Positions 34,070 through 43,983 of a stretch of 46,864 bases of DNA are shown piece by piece (the first letter of the stretch is position 1; every line of letters starts with the position of its first letter). Source of the DNA: Alphaproteobacteria bacterium. Its GTDB lineage: Bacteria > Pseudomonadota > Gammaproteobacteria > JAGOUN01. The notes under the pieces are model-generated. The model made no database searches. It had not been told where the DNA came from and saw only the letters and a program-made list of their open reading frames with translations. A program made the translations under genes and the position numbers. The DNA is taken from NCBI GenBank assembly GCA_021151585.1, contig JAGKWX010000016.1:1-46864 (forward strand), given 5' to 3'.

Positions 34070-35074
34070 TTATGTTGTGTAAAAGTTTAAATACCACTCT
34101 ACAAAACGCTTAACTCCTTCTTGCACGCTAATACGTGGCCTATACCCTAAATCAGCCTCGAACCGCGAAACATCCGCATAAGTTGATGGCACATCACCCG
34201 CCTGCATATCCATAAAATGATATTGTGCTTTTTTGCCTAACGCTTGCTCCAAAGCATAAATATAATCCATCAAAGGCACAGGGTCACTATTGCCAATATT
34301 ATAAATACGATATGGCGCATAACTAGTACCGGGATCAGGATTATTGCTATCCCAATTCGAATCAGGCTGTGCCGGTTTTTGCAATACGCGATTAATACCC
34401 TCGACGATATCATCCACATATGTAAAATCTCGTATCATTTTGCCATGATTATAAATATCTATCGGTTTATCAGCTAAAATGCTTTTAGCGAATTTAAATA
34501 AGGCCATATCAGGCCGCCCCCACGCTCCATAGACTGTAAAAAAACGCAAGCCAGTACAAGGGAGTTTAAACAAGCTGGCATAAGAATGCGCAATTAATTC
34601 ATTGGCACGCTTTGTCGCCGCATAGAGCGCCATGGGATGGTCAACATTTTGTGATTCATCAAAGGGTTGCTTAGTGTTCGCACCATACGCAGAACTCGTT
34701 GAGGCATACACCAAGTGTTCAATTGAGTGATGACGACAACATTCTATTAAATTCACAAAACCAACCAGATTTGATTGCACATAGACATCTGGATTTTCAA
34801 TAGAATAACGAACACCAGCCTGAGCAGCTAAATTAACTACTTTATTGATAGAATAACGATTAAATAATGCCTGCAAATTTACTTTGTCAGCTAAATCAAT
34901 TTTTTCAAAAGTGAAATTTTTGTAGCTTGTCAATATATCTAAACGCGCGTATTTAAGCGCAACATCATAGTAATCATTGATGCAATCCAGACCGACTACA
35001 TCCTGACCACTATCGAGTAATTTTTTACACAAATGAAAGCCTATAAAACCCGCGGCGCCAGTGACCAAAACCAC
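34070..35074 (-). CDS. UDP-glucuronate 4-epimerase-like NAD-dependent epimerase, GTG start
   Basis: A 334-residue extended short-chain dehydrogenase. VTGAAGFIGFHLCKKLL binds NAD, STSSAYG and YAATKRANELIAHSY give the catalytic Ser and YxxxK, and TVYGAWGRPDMALFKF is the signature of UDP-glucuronate 4-epimerases. It would supply UDP-galacturonate, which could be amidated by the AsnB-like enzyme at 6.2-7.8 kb. The start is GTG at 35074, with AAGGAG five bases upstream. It stands alone, 103 bp from the convergent GT4 gene. Confidence 0.87.
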   Translation of the reverse strand: MVLVTGAAGFIGFHLCKKLLDSGQDVVGLDCINDYYDVALKYARLDILTSYKNFTFEKIDLADKVNLQALFNRYSINKVVNLAAQAGVRYSIENPDVYVQSNLVGFVNLIECCRHHSIEHLVYASTSSAYGANTKQPFDESQNVDHPMALYAATKRANELIAHSYASLFKLPCTGLRFFTVYGAWGRPDMALFKFAKSILADKPIDIYNHGKMIRDFTYVDDIVEGINRVLQKPAQPDSNWDSNNPDPGTSYAPYRIYNIGNSDPVPLMDYIYALEQALGKKAQYHFMDMQAGDVPSTYADVSRFEADLGYRPRISVQEGVKRFVEWYLNFYTT

Positions 35075-35306
35075 AAATACTCCTTACAAAATGTGATTAA
35101 TTAAATGAGAGATTAACAGGTTATAAAGCCAATGATCAAGCAATCAATTATTCTAGATATTCCGAACAGTCTTAAGGAGAAAAATCTGGGATTATTCCAA
35201 CGCCAAGATAATAATCGGCAGTAAAAACGATCATAAAACATGAAGCAGAAGCAAAGAATGCCAGAATCTAGCCAAACTCAATTTGAACAAAACGTTGAAC
35301 AGCAGT

Positions 35307-36731
35307 TTAAAGCTTGGCAAAATAGCGAACTGGCACACGCAAACTAATCAATACAATAATTGCTAATAAACAACTTAAAATTGCAGTAGCGATTGCAATT
35401 GAAAAATATGTATGCATATATGCATTTGCAGAAATCGAATCGTAACCTGTCATCTTCGCTAATATTCCAGCAAGGTACCCTGAAGATGCCAAAGCAACAT
35501 ATAAAGCCCCCATGAGCGTCGCTTTAAATTTTGCTGGTGCTAATCGAGTAATACTAGAAATTAATGTCGGCATAATGCAAATTTCTGCAATCCCCAAAAT
35601 CAAATCACCACCCAAGACCCATGAAATAGAAATTGTTTCTCTTGCAAGGTTAACTAAATTTGCCGCATACCCGAAAACAAAAAATGCTAATGAAGATAAA
35701 AATACTCCGGCAATAATTTTGGTTAACGCAGAAGGTTCACGATTTTTATATCGCAACCATTTCCATATTAATGCTACCATAGGCGAGGCAATTATAACAA
35801 ACGCAGGCTCTAAGGCGGCAAAGGCTTGTGTCGGCACTGTAAAAAATCCAATCTGGCAATGAAGATATTGATTAATGAACTCTAATAAAGAACTATTGAC
35901 TTGAAATTCGCAAGCAAAAAAAACTAAAGCTAACACTCCCATAAAAACCAATAGCATAATCCTTTTAAAAGAATCACGATATTTATACAATCCCATATAT
36001 AAAACATATACTAAAGTTCCAACGCCAATAATAGCTAGCAAATTTCCGGCACCAGAGGGGTGATTTAACAATGAAAAAATAAGAAAAATAATAAGAATAG
36101 TTACTAAGCACAAAAACAAATTTTGATATTTGCTCTTAATCGCAGTAAATTTGACTATATTCTCAAAACAAAAACTTTTGCTTCGTTTCAAATAAAATAA
36201 TAGCCACAGCACCAGAAAAATAGCGTTCAGCAAAAAGGCATAATGCATGTCGCTATATAATGCTAAAAATCCACTAAAAATAGGGCCTAACAAACCACCC
36301 ATATTGGTACCCATATAAAAAATAGTAAATCCACGATCTCGCAAAGCATCATTTTTATCGTAGCAAGAACCAAGCAAGTTTGAGTTATTTGGCAAAAACA
36401 CTCCAACCCCATAATTAATGCACGCTAAGCCAAAAAATAGAAAGTTATCCCCCGAAATACAAAGCAAAATATTACCGAGTAAAGCAATTAATACGCCGAA
36501 AATTACAACCTTTTTATATCCAAAAAAATTATCCGCAATTAAGCCGCCTAATATCGATAATGCAAATGTCAATGCTGTAAAAACACCAAAAACTTCATAA
36601 CTCAATGCTTTGGAAAGATGAAGATTATTGATGAGGTAAAGAATAAGTAATGACTGAATTCCCCAATAACTGAATCGCATAACAAATTCGGAGAAAAACA
36701 AAACTAATAATGCACGCGGTTGCTTAATCAT
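35307..36731 (-). CDS. POT/PTR-family transporter (MFS)
   Basis: A 474-residue membrane protein with about 12-14 helices. The first helix FFSEFVMRFSYWGIQSLLILYL is a relaxed form of the ExxERFxYYG motif of proton-dependent oligopeptide transporters, and FTIFYMGTNMGGLLGP matches the PTR2 signature in helix 5. Because the ExxER motif is altered, the substrate need not be a peptide. It is monocistronic, with its ATG at 36731. A 35-codon frame on the other strand overlaps its end but is not called. Confidence 0.82.
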   Translation of the reverse strand: MIKQPRALLVLFFSEFVMRFSYWGIQSLLILYLINNLHLSKALSYEVFGVFTALTFALSILGGLIADNFFGYKKVVIFGVLIALLGNILLCISGDNFLFFGLACINYGVGVFLPNNSNLLGSCYDKNDALRDRGFTIFYMGTNMGGLLGPIFSGFLALYSDMHYAFLLNAIFLVLWLLFYLKRSKSFCFENIVKFTAIKSKYQNLFLCLVTILIIFLIFSLLNHPSGAGNLLAIIGVGTLVYVLYMGLYKYRDSFKRIMLLVFMGVLALVFFACEFQVNSSLLEFINQYLHCQIGFFTVPTQAFAALEPAFVIIASPMVALIWKWLRYKNREPSALTKIIAGVFLSSLAFFVFGYAANLVNLARETISISWVLGGDLILGIAEICIMPTLISSITRLAPAKFKATLMGALYVALASSGYLAGILAKMTGYDSISANAYMHTYFSIAIATAILSCLLAIIVLISLRVPVRYFAKL

Positions 36732-36997
36732 ATGTCACCACTTGTTCTATACTAATTTTAGTACTATTTGGGTTTACAGCTCTGATCAAACAGTACATTA
36801 TGTCTGGATATTCGTTTTCTATAATCAAAGTTTTAGCACTCTTAGATACCACATCTTAAATAAGATCAATGCCACCGATGTTTTTATTAGCGATGTAGTA
36901 CAATACCAAACAAACACTTAAAAAAGTGACCTTCGTGCCTATCAAGTATTTATAGAGGTAATAAAAAAACCTTGTAGCAGTTCGCACCTTGTCTTTT

Positions 36998-37948
36998 TTA
37001 ATGACTCAACTCTTCGTTCAGATTTTTTAATATTTCAATGTCCAAACCTGTATTTTGAGAAACAAAATGAATACCCAAACCGCTAGCTAGCAAATTTTTT
37101 GCGATCTGCAACTCTTTCAAATGCATGCCCTGCTGCATGCCCTGCTGCATGCCTTCTTGTCTTAGCGCATCTGCAATCGATAACATGTAATTTTCCCCCA
37201 ACACAGGCTTAAGAGCTTCTTGAAAAACACCCCAAAGTTCTTCGCGAACTTCCAAGGGCTGCACTTCATTAATATAACGTATTATACCTTCAAGATAGGG
37301 CAATTTTCCACACGCCGCTAAACTAACAAGTGAAAAATGCAAACTTTCGACCAAGGTCCTTGGGCTTATTTTCTTTGAAGGCCCATATTTTAGGGCATTT
37401 AGCAATCCAGACAACCATGGATCTTCCCGTATTTCAAGCGTATTATACTGTGATAAATCTAATAAAAAATAAGGATTAAATAAAATTTCTTTTGCCTTTC
37501 CACGCACAGACTCATCAAATAAATCAAAAATATCCATGGAATACGGATAACGCGACTCACCATTATAAATTACGAATGGCACAACCAACGGTAACGCTGT
37601 GGACTTATTTTTTACCTGATCCGCATCCATTAACCTAATGATATATTTTAATAGCCGAAAAGGCATATTTTTTTCCGCCCTTCGCTGGTGCTCAATAAGA
37701 AAATATAAATATGCCTTGCTCGCTTGCGCAGTTTCAATCGAAAAAATAACATCCGACGCACTAGCGCGCAATTCATCATCAACAAAACTATTTTGCTCTA
37801 GCTTTAAAGTATGCAACCGAACCAAAGCTAAAACATCTGCTGGCATATAGCGCCTCACAAAATGCTCCGCCGCCTCAGGATGAGCCAAACTCTTTTTAAA
37901 GAGCTTATCATGAGGCGACAGCCGTTTTTCAGACGTTGTTTTCTTCAT
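36998..37948 (-). CDS. Rpn family recombination-promoting nuclease / putative transposase
   Basis: About 316 residues from ATG 37948; ATG 37960 and TTG 37972 are alternative in-frame starts. The opening SPHDKLFKKSLAHPEAAEHFVRRYMP is the typical Rpn start. The PD-(D/E)xK-like core includes ASDVIFSIE and LYFLIEHQRR, and ALPLVVPFVIYNGESRYPY is highly characteristic. The tail has the repeat GMQQGMQQGM encoded by a 12-bp tandem repeat. Such proteins are common, mobile-looking accessory genes in intracellular gammaproteobacteria. Confidence 0.85.
   Translation of the reverse strand: MKKTTSEKRLSPHDKLFKKSLAHPEAAEHFVRRYMPADVLALVRLHTLKLEQNSFVDDELRASASDVIFSIETAQASKAYLYFLIEHQRRAEKNMPFRLLKYIIRLMDADQVKNKSTALPLVVPFVIYNGESRYPYSMDIFDLFDESVRGKAKEILFNPYFLLDLSQYNTLEIREDPWLSGLLNALKYGPSKKISPRTLVESLHFSLVSLAACGKLPYLEGIIRYINEVQPLEVREELWGVFQEALKPVLGENYMLSIADALRQEGMQQGMQQGMHLKELQIAKNLLASGLGIHFVSQNTGLDIEILKNLNEELSH
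37125..37153. repeat. 12-bp tandem repeat inside the Rpn gene
   Basis: The unit atgccctgctgc occurs twice in full and a third time in part, encoding GMQQ repeats on the minus strand. Unit length is a multiple of three, so copy-number change keeps the frame. Confidence 0.75.
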
Positions 37949-37972
37949 ATAAATTACCATTAAAGAGTTCAA

Positions 37973-38397
37973 CAGAAGATAAATTGTTTTTGTACGAAAA
38001 TCAAGATATTTCGCTTAAACGCGATAACGCCATCGCATTTAATGTCTATAACGCTTACCATGATGCCATAAACCCGATTTCATGACTGATCCTTTTATTG
38101 AATTGTTTTAAACGACATCAATAATAATGAATAGTCAGTCATCTTGATAAGTTTTATCTCTAAATATTTAAGGTTTTTAAAGAAACTAAAACCTAAAATA
38201 AAGTGGGATAATTTGAAGGACTAAGAATCAGATAGATTGAGATGCTACAGGGGGTACGTTAATTGAATTTGTGTTAAAAAGCAATTGATGCAATGTCTGC
38301 AGTCTGCTAGAGGGGTAATTCTGATTAGTACTTTTGATTGAGAAAACTAGCGCCACTCTTCTACATAGCTTCTCTTAACGCAACCTATTGATTTATA
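37973..38397. other. Intergenic region without a recognised gene
   Basis: About 425 bp between the Rpn gene and the tRNA. I see no gene. An inverted repeat AGGTTTT (38171-38177) / AAAACCT (38188-38194) is present but has no T-rich tail on either strand, so it is not a clear terminator. The part beside the tRNA would be its transcript trailer. Confidence 0.5.
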
Positions 38398-38474
<77 letters not shown>

Positions 38475-38630
38475 TATTTCTTTGCCTTTGTATCGGCAAC
38501 TTTATGCGAGCTTAACTCGCTACTCATGCACCAAAAAGTACAACTTGCGGCTCAACTACGCCGCGCTTCAGTGCCAACCAACGTCCTTCGAAAACTCTCG
38601 TCGTTTTTTGATTGACAGCAAACCTCTATT

Positions 38631-40526
38631 CTAATCCTCTTCTAGGAAACTTCGCAACTGTTCTGAGCGCGATGGATGACGTAATTTTCGTAATGCCTTT
38701 GCTTCAATCTGTCGAATGCGCTCACGCGTCACATCAAATTGCTTACCGACTTCCTCTAAAGTGTGATCAGTGTTCATATTAATGCCAAAACGCATGCGCA
38801 ACACCTTCGCTTCGCGTGGCGTCAATCCGCTAAGTACGTTACGAGTTGCTTCACCCAAGCCTTCGTGAGTCGCAGAATCAATCGGCGATTGCGCATTCAC
38901 ATCTTCGATAAAATCGCCCAAATGTGAATCATCTTCGCCATCACCAATCGGGGTTTCCATAGAAATAGGCTCTTTCGCAATCTTTAACACTTTGCGAATT
39001 TTATCTTCTGGCATATCCATACGTTTAGCCAGCTCTTCCGGGGTCGGCTCCAGACCGGTTTCTTGAAGCACTTGTCTCGAAATACGATTTAACTTATTGA
39101 TAGTTTCAATCATATGGACAGGAATACGAATCGTACGCGCCTGGTCGGCGATAGATCGCGTAATGGCTTGGCGAATCCACCAGGTTGCATAGGTAGAAAA
39201 TTTATATCCACGTCGATATTCGAATTTATCAACCGCTTTCATCAAGCCAATATTACCTTCTTGGATTAAATCTAAAAACTGCAATCCACGGTTAGTATAT
39301 TTCTTTGCAATAGAAATCACTAGGCGCAAATTCGCCTCAACCATTTCCTTTTTTGCACGGCGAGATTTAGCCTCACCAATCGACATGCGTCGATTTAATT
39401 CTTTAATTTCTGTAACACTCAGGCGGGTGCGCTCTTCCATAGCTATCAATCGGCTTTGCGCTTTAATCACTTCTGGCTTTACTCTAAGAAGCGCTTCCGA
39501 ATAAGCCGAATCTTTTTTTCCTTCTTTTTCAATTATAGAATCAATCCAACCTAAATTTGTTTCATTCTTGGGCAATGTTGTGACGAATGTTTTCCGTGGC
39601 ATTTTAGCCTGCCGCACACACAGCTTCATAATTTGGCGCTCTTGTTTTCTAACTTCTTCTAACATGCCACGCATTTGCGCTATTAATAAGTTAATTTGTC
39701 TTGGCGCTAAACGCAATTTCAAAAACTCTTCTGCCATCACTTCGCATTGTTTTTTTACGTTTTTATGGCCTTTACCATGCTTCAATTCGAGCTCAACAGC
39801 GTGTTTATACTGTTTCCGCAATTCATCAAAATGTTGTCTAGCGATTTCAGGATCAGGTCCAGTATCCTCTTCTGCATCAACTGCAACCTCATCATCATCA
39901 GCCACTAAATCCACTGAATCATCGGCCAATGCAGCTTCCATTGCCTCTATATCAATGGGAGAAGCTTCCGACAAATCTTCCTCTTCTTGGTAAGTATATC
40001 CAGTTATAATATCGCCTAATTTTACCTGCTCAAGCGCAACCAAATCATACTGCGATAATAATTGAGCTATAACCAAAGGCTGGGTTGATAATGATTGAGT
40101 AACCTGTTTGATACCTTCTTCAATACGCTTAGCAATCAGGATTTCACCTTGCCGGGTTAATAATTCAACGGTCCCCATTTCTCGCATGTACATACGCACA
40201 GGATCTGAAGTACGATAATTAAGATCAGACTCATCGATTGAAATACTACCAGAACCATCATCATCACCGCCATCTCCCGTGATCTCATCCGATAACAGTA
40301 ATTGGTCAGCTTCGGGCGCAGACTCATAGACACGAATCCCCATGTCTTCAATACGATGTATAAATTCTTCGATTTCTTCAGGCTCAACAACATGTGAAGG
40401 CAAATGATCATGCACATCTGAGTAAGTCAAATAGCCTTGCTCTTTTCCTCGAGTAATCAACAGCTTGAGCTGCGACGGATTGCTGTCATTTGCGACTTCT
40501 TGATCATTATTTGGTCTAATTGCCAT
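38631..40526 (-). CDS. rpoD: Primary sigma factor RpoD (sigma-70)
   Basis: A 631-residue housekeeping sigma factor. Region 1.1 lies in about residues 15-65 (LKLLITRGKEQGYLTYSDVHDHLP). Region 1.2 has DPVRMYMREMG. A long acidic non-conserved region follows. Regions 2.1-2.4 run LRLVISIAKKYTNRGLQFLDLIQEGNIGLMKAVDKF to TYATWWIRQAITR, and region 4.2 is VTRERIRQIEAKALRKLRHP near the end. The 89-bp gap to dnaG contains an AT-rich TATAAT (40580-40585, minus), a possible internal promoter. Confidence 0.97.
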   Translation of the reverse strand: MAIRPNNDQEVANDSNPSQLKLLITRGKEQGYLTYSDVHDHLPSHVVEPEEIEEFIHRIEDMGIRVYESAPEADQLLLSDEITGDGGDDDGSGSISIDESDLNYRTSDPVRMYMREMGTVELLTRQGEILIAKRIEEGIKQVTQSLSTQPLVIAQLLSQYDLVALEQVKLGDIITGYTYQEEEDLSEASPIDIEAMEAALADDSVDLVADDDEVAVDAEEDTGPDPEIARQHFDELRKQYKHAVELELKHGKGHKNVKKQCEVMAEEFLKLRLAPRQINLLIAQMRGMLEEVRKQERQIMKLCVRQAKMPRKTFVTTLPKNETNLGWIDSIIEKEGKKDSAYSEALLRVKPEVIKAQSRLIAMEERTRLSVTEIKELNRRMSIGEAKSRRAKKEMVEANLRLVISIAKKYTNRGLQFLDLIQEGNIGLMKAVDKFEYRRGYKFSTYATWWIRQAITRSIADQARTIRIPVHMIETINKLNRISRQVLQETGLEPTPEELAKRMDMPEDKIRKVLKIAKEPISMETPIGDGEDDSHLGDFIEDVNAQSPIDSATHEGLGEATRNVLSGLTPREAKVLRMRFGINMNTDHTLEEVGKQFDVTRERIRQIEAKALRKLRHPSRSEQLRSFLEED

Positions 40527-40615
40527 GCGAAACTACTCTCTTTTTACAGAATTTAAATATGCCCCAAAAAGGCCGCTATATTATAATATGAACACGCCAA
40601 GGATGCCAGCGCGTT

Positions 40616-42337
40616 TTAACGCGCTTTTAGCCACAGGTGCAACTGTTGTTTTTCAGCATCACTGAGCGGCACCTTTTGTGCTTTAGCAATTAAGGCATCC
40701 ATCTCTTGCCGCCTTTCTTCCGCCACTATTTTCTGGACAGCATCTTGCAACTCGCGCACCAGGCCCTCTTCAGCGATCAACAGCGGCCTTGAAGACAGCG
40801 CAAGCAACTCTGCCCACTGCTCAGAATCACGAAAATATTCTAACAAACTCGATGTCGTTAATACTGAGTTTTCTTGTATTAAACAAACAACTTGCTTTAA
40901 AAAAGCATATTGCGCAGATAATTCATTAACCAAACCAACAATGGTTAAGGCATGCTGAGGATACTGAACAATAATTGCCATTACTTTTCGCAAATTTGAC
41001 GGCATAGCAGCATGAGACCATCGCGAAACAACCTTGGTCTCTATTACCGGCTGCTTAATCATAGATAGAACTTCCGCTACAGGCAGACGGATACGTTGCG
41101 CAACTTCTTGCGCTAAAATTCGCTGCAACTCAACATCAGTCATTGTTTGTAATAGTTGATTCGCGTGGTGCAAGAATTTTGCACGATGATCAGCAATATT
41201 TAGATTTAAATCTTGCGCCAAATGCTGCACAAAAAACTCTGATAAGGTTATTGCTTGGCGCATGCTATGCTCAAAACCTACCTTGCCCTGTTGACGCACA
41301 TATGTATCTGGATCTTCGCCATCAGGCAGAAACATAAAGGATAATGTTTTATTAGATTTTAACTTAGGCAATGCGACCGTTAGCGCACGCCAAGCAGCTT
41401 TTTTGCCCGCATTATCGCCATCAAAACAAAAAACAATTTTATCAGTATAACGACAAAGCAACTGCAAATGCTGTTCTGTCGTAGCCGTCCCCAAGGTACC
41501 AACAACATTAGTCAGCCCTTGCTGCACCAAAGCCAAGACATCCATGTAACCCTCAACAACAATCACACTATCATCACGACGCTGACTTTTAAGCCATTGG
41601 TATAAACCATACAATTCATTACCTTTATGGAAAATGGGCGTTTCAGGTGAGTTTAAATATTTTGGCTCGCCTTGATCAAGAACACGACCGCCAAACGCAA
41701 TAATCCTACCTTGCCGATCATGAATAGGAAACATAATCCTATCGCGAAATTTATCGTAAGCTTTATTCTGCTCTTTTTGCGAAACCAAACCCGCCGTGGA
41801 CATATCATCAATAGAAAATTTCTTGTAGCGCAGATGTTGCAATAGTTTATCCCACGCACTTGGAGCATAACCCAAAGCAAATTGTTTCGCTATTCCGCCG
41901 CTTAAGCCTCGCTGAATAACATAGGTTTTAGGGCGTTCAGTTTGACGCAATTGTAACTCATAAAACTGCGTGGCTTCTTGCATTAAATCATAGAGCTGTT
42001 GCTGTGGCTTTGCTGGCGCTACAAGATTTGCTGACACCGGAATCGATAAGTGAGCACGATGTGCCAACTCACTAATGGCATCAACAAAGCTCATATGATC
42101 ATGCTCCATCATAAAACTGATTGCATTACCGCCAACACCACAACCGAAGCAATGATAAATCTGTTTCGCAGGACTCACGACAAAAGACGGAGATTTTTCA
42201 TCATGAAAAGGGCAGCAAGCCTTATAGTTTGAGCCAAATTTTTTTAATGTGACATATGAATCTATGATATCAACGATGTTAATCTTGCTGAGAACTTGGT
42301 CTATAAATTCGCGAGGAATGTTTTTAGTCATGGCCAT
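40616..42337 (-). CDS. dnaG: DNA primase
   Basis: A 573-residue primase. The N-terminal zinc ribbon has C42, H45, C63 and C66 in CPFHDEKSPSF...YHCFGCG. The TOPRIM core has VVEGYMDVLAL, GTATT and FCFDGDNAGKKAA. The C-terminal about 150 residues form the helicase-binding domain. It makes RNA primers for replication. It sits between yqeY and rpoD in the classic macromolecular-synthesis order. An ATG two codons further in is an equally possible start. Confidence 0.96.
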   Translation of the reverse strand: MAMTKNIPREFIDQVLSKINIVDIIDSYVTLKKFGSNYKACCPFHDEKSPSFVVSPAKQIYHCFGCGVGGNAISFMMEHDHMSFVDAISELAHRAHLSIPVSANLVAPAKPQQQLYDLMQEATQFYELQLRQTERPKTYVIQRGLSGGIAKQFALGYAPSAWDKLLQHLRYKKFSIDDMSTAGLVSQKEQNKAYDKFRDRIMFPIHDRQGRIIAFGGRVLDQGEPKYLNSPETPIFHKGNELYGLYQWLKSQRRDDSVIVVEGYMDVLALVQQGLTNVVGTLGTATTEQHLQLLCRYTDKIVFCFDGDNAGKKAAWRALTVALPKLKSNKTLSFMFLPDGEDPDTYVRQQGKVGFEHSMRQAITLSEFFVQHLAQDLNLNIADHRAKFLHHANQLLQTMTDVELQRILAQEVAQRIRLPVAEVLSMIKQPVIETKVVSRWSHAAMPSNLRKVMAIIVQYPQHALTIVGLVNELSAQYAFLKQVVCLIQENSVLTTSSLLEYFRDSEQWAELLALSSRPLLIAEEGLVRELQDAVQKIVAEERRQEMDALIAKAQKVPLSDAEKQQLHLWLKAR

Positions 42338-42392
42338 TATCTATTTGTTGGCATTCATGCCTTGAATTTACTCAACTATTATCAACCCAACG

Positions 42393-42411
42393 AAGGCTAA
42401 GGCCCAGCCTT
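42393..42411. repeat. Small hairpin between yqeY and dnaG
   Basis: AAGGCT (42393-42398) and AGCCTT (42406-42411) form a 6-bp stem with a 7-nt loop in the 132-bp gap between yqeY and dnaG. In other bacteria a terminator or processing site lies between rpsU and dnaG; this hairpin could partly serve that role, but no U-tract follows on the transcribed strand. Confidence 0.3.
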
Positions 42412-42469
42412 ATTCTTAATAAAAAAAGTTTGAAACTGGGCGCCAACTTTAGCTGGCAGGGCATAAGCG

Positions 42470-42931
42470 CTACGACAATAACTGTTTAACTTTCTGACCG
42501 ACCACAGCCATATCTGCTTTGCCAGCCAATTGCTCTTTCAGTACCGCCATGACCTTACCCATGTCTTTAATAGAAGCAGCACTCAACGAGACAATCACGT
42601 GTTTTACAGCAGCTTCGATTTCAGTTTCTGATAATTGTTGTGGCAAGAATTCTTCTAAAACTTTGATTTCGGCCTGTTCTTTATCAGCCAACTCTTGACG
42701 ACCAGCATTTAAATACTGGGCAACAGACTCTTTACGCTGCTTAATCATTTTTACAAGAATATCAACAATTTGAGCATCATTTAGTTCAATGCGCTCATCG
42801 ACTTCTTTTTGTTTAAATGCAGCTGTTGCCATACGCAAAGTAGCAAGACGCTCTTTTGCTTGAGAGCGCATTGCTTCTTTGACAGCTTCCATAATGGCCT
42901 GTTTTAATGCGGACGGTTTTAATGCAGACAT
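42470..42931 (-). CDS. yqeY: GatB/YqeY domain protein
   Basis: A 153-residue YqeY protein of the usual length. LKQAIMEAVKEAMRSQAKERLATLRMATAAFKQKEVDER and the later EIKVLEEFLPQQLSETEIEAAV are family hallmarks, as is the closing KADMAVVGQKVKQLLS. It resembles the tail domain of GatB and may interact with tRNA, but its role is not established. It starts one base after the rpsU stop and lies in the rpsU-dnaG-rpoD operon. Confidence 0.92.
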   Translation of the reverse strand: MSALKPSALKQAIMEAVKEAMRSQAKERLATLRMATAAFKQKEVDERIELNDAQIVDILVKMIKQRKESVAQYLNAGRQELADKEQAEIKVLEEFLPQQLSETEIEAAVKHVIVSLSAASIKDMGKVMAVLKEQLAGKADMAVVGQKVKQLLS

Positions 42932-42932
42932 A

Positions 42933-43154
42933 TTAATAACGTTCTCTGTCCAGTGAATGACCGTCTCTCGATATGCGTTTCAAATGGCGCTTTCTAGCAG
43001 CCAATTTCTCACGCTTACGCACTTGGCTTGGTTTTTCATAACCTTCATGACGGCGACGCACTTCTTGCGTAATCCCCGCTTTTTCACAAGCACGCTTAAA
43101 ACGACGCAAGCTAATATCAAATGGCTCGTTTTCTCTTACTCGAATTAATGGCAT
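42933..43154 (-). CDS. rpsU: 30S ribosomal protein S21
   Basis: A 73-residue basic protein: MPLIRVRENEPFDISLRRFKR, then YEKPSQVRKREKLAARKRHLKR, the S21 pattern. The ATG at 43154 with AGGGGA upstream is preferred over a TTG two codons earlier because the family begins MPxIxVRE. S21 helps 30S subunits select mRNA. It heads the operon rpsU-yqeY-dnaG-rpoD. Confidence 0.96.
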   Translation of the reverse strand: MPLIRVRENEPFDISLRRFKRACEKAGITQEVRRRHEGYEKPSQVRKREKLAARKRHLKRISRDGHSLDRERY

Positions 43155-43201
43155 TAACAATCCCCTAGCTTAAATGATTAAATACAGTTAAAATGTGCGC
43201 T

Positions 43202-43231
43202 ATTCTAGCCGAACAAACAAGCAAATGTAAA
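43202..43231 (-). promoter_or_regulatory. Candidate sigma-70 promoter of the rpsU-dnaG-rpoD operon
   Basis: On the minus strand TTTACA (43231-43226) and TAGAAT (43207-43202) are separated by 18 bp. The start of transcription would fall about 40 bp before the rpsU ATG. Confidence 0.55.
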
Positions 43232-43249
43232 GAGGCGAGCTAAGCCCTC

Positions 43250-43648
43250 TCATCCCTTATTGAGCCTAGAAAACACCCATAGCCTCATGATCAAGTAACT
43301 TAGCCCTGGAACCACGATAATAATCAGCGCAAAGCCCGCCCAATAATATAGCCCTATTAGATCCGCAGCCCAAGCAATAAATAGCGTCAATAACAAAGAA
43401 ATCAACGAGGCAAATAAAAAACGCATATAATGAGAAAAAGTTGGAATCAGCTTAAAGGTCATGTAAGTATTTGCAAAATAAGAAAAAAAATTAGCGCCAA
43501 TAAAAGCAACCAAGTTACTCAACACAACACCCAGCTTTGCCAGCTCAACCAATGCAACCAAAATCGTGCCATGCAGTAACGTATTTAATACACCAATCAA
43601 GCAAAAACATAAAAATTGACGACTAAAGAAAATCCGGTTAATTCTCAC
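43250..43648 (-). CDS. GtrA-like membrane protein
   Basis: About 132 residues with four membrane helices, the GtrA family architecture: FLCFCLIGVLNTLLHG in helix 1, then GANFFSYFANTYMTFK, and a C-terminal PGLSYLIMRLWVF. GtrA-type proteins are thought to flip polyprenyl-linked sugars. The frame is open to an ATG at 43717, but that ATG and the first nine codons belong to the adjacent IS3 remnant. GTG 43648, with AAAAAGG nine bases upstream, gives the normal family length and is preferred. An IS has separated it from a former membrane-protein neighbour. Confidence 0.78.
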   Translation of the reverse strand: MRINRIFFSRQFLCFCLIGVLNTLLHGTILVALVELAKLGVVLSNLVAFIGANFFSYFANTYMTFKLIPTFSHYMRFLFASLISLLLTLFIAWAADLIGLYYWAGFALIIIVVPGLSYLIMRLWVFSRLNKG

Positions 43649-43725
43649 TCGCGTAAACCTTTTTAACGATATATATGGGACGGCGCTTGCTTGTTGTGGT
43701 CTAATTAAACTAGACACAAAAGTTA

Positions 43726-43983
43726 AATCGCAATCGGCTAAATTAGTTACAAAAGAAGGATATAAGCAAGCAGAAGCAGCTAAGAATCTTGGAATTGATG
43801 CACGAAACCTAAGTCGTTTGGATTCAAGAATCCAGGCCAGAGAAACAGAAAGACAAGCCTGCGACTCGATTAAGCATGTCCGATCAAAAAGAATTGCAGC
43901 AGTTGCGAAAAGAAGTGAAACGTTTAAAGATGGAGCGTGATATTTTAAAAAAAGCAGCCTTCTTTGCCAACGAAAATGCTTAA
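43726..43983 (+). pseudogene. IS3 OrfA remnant (frameshifted)
   Basis: One frame gives KLVTKEGYKQAEAAKNLGID followed by ARNLSRLDSRI, the helix-turn-helix of IS3 OrfA. A shift then leads to a frame from ATG 43876 encoding MSDQKELQQLRKEVKRLKME and ending in FFANENA at the TAA at 43981-43983, the leucine-zipper end of OrfA. Confidence 0.8.

Noticed and set aside
35240..35347. 35-codon plus-strand frame (MKQKQRMPESSQTQFEQNVE...)
   Set aside because: Overlaps the end of the transporter gene by 41 bp, very short, and has no supporting context.
38171..38194. Inverted repeat as a transcription terminator
   Set aside because: The stem is AT-rich and no T-tract follows on either strand.
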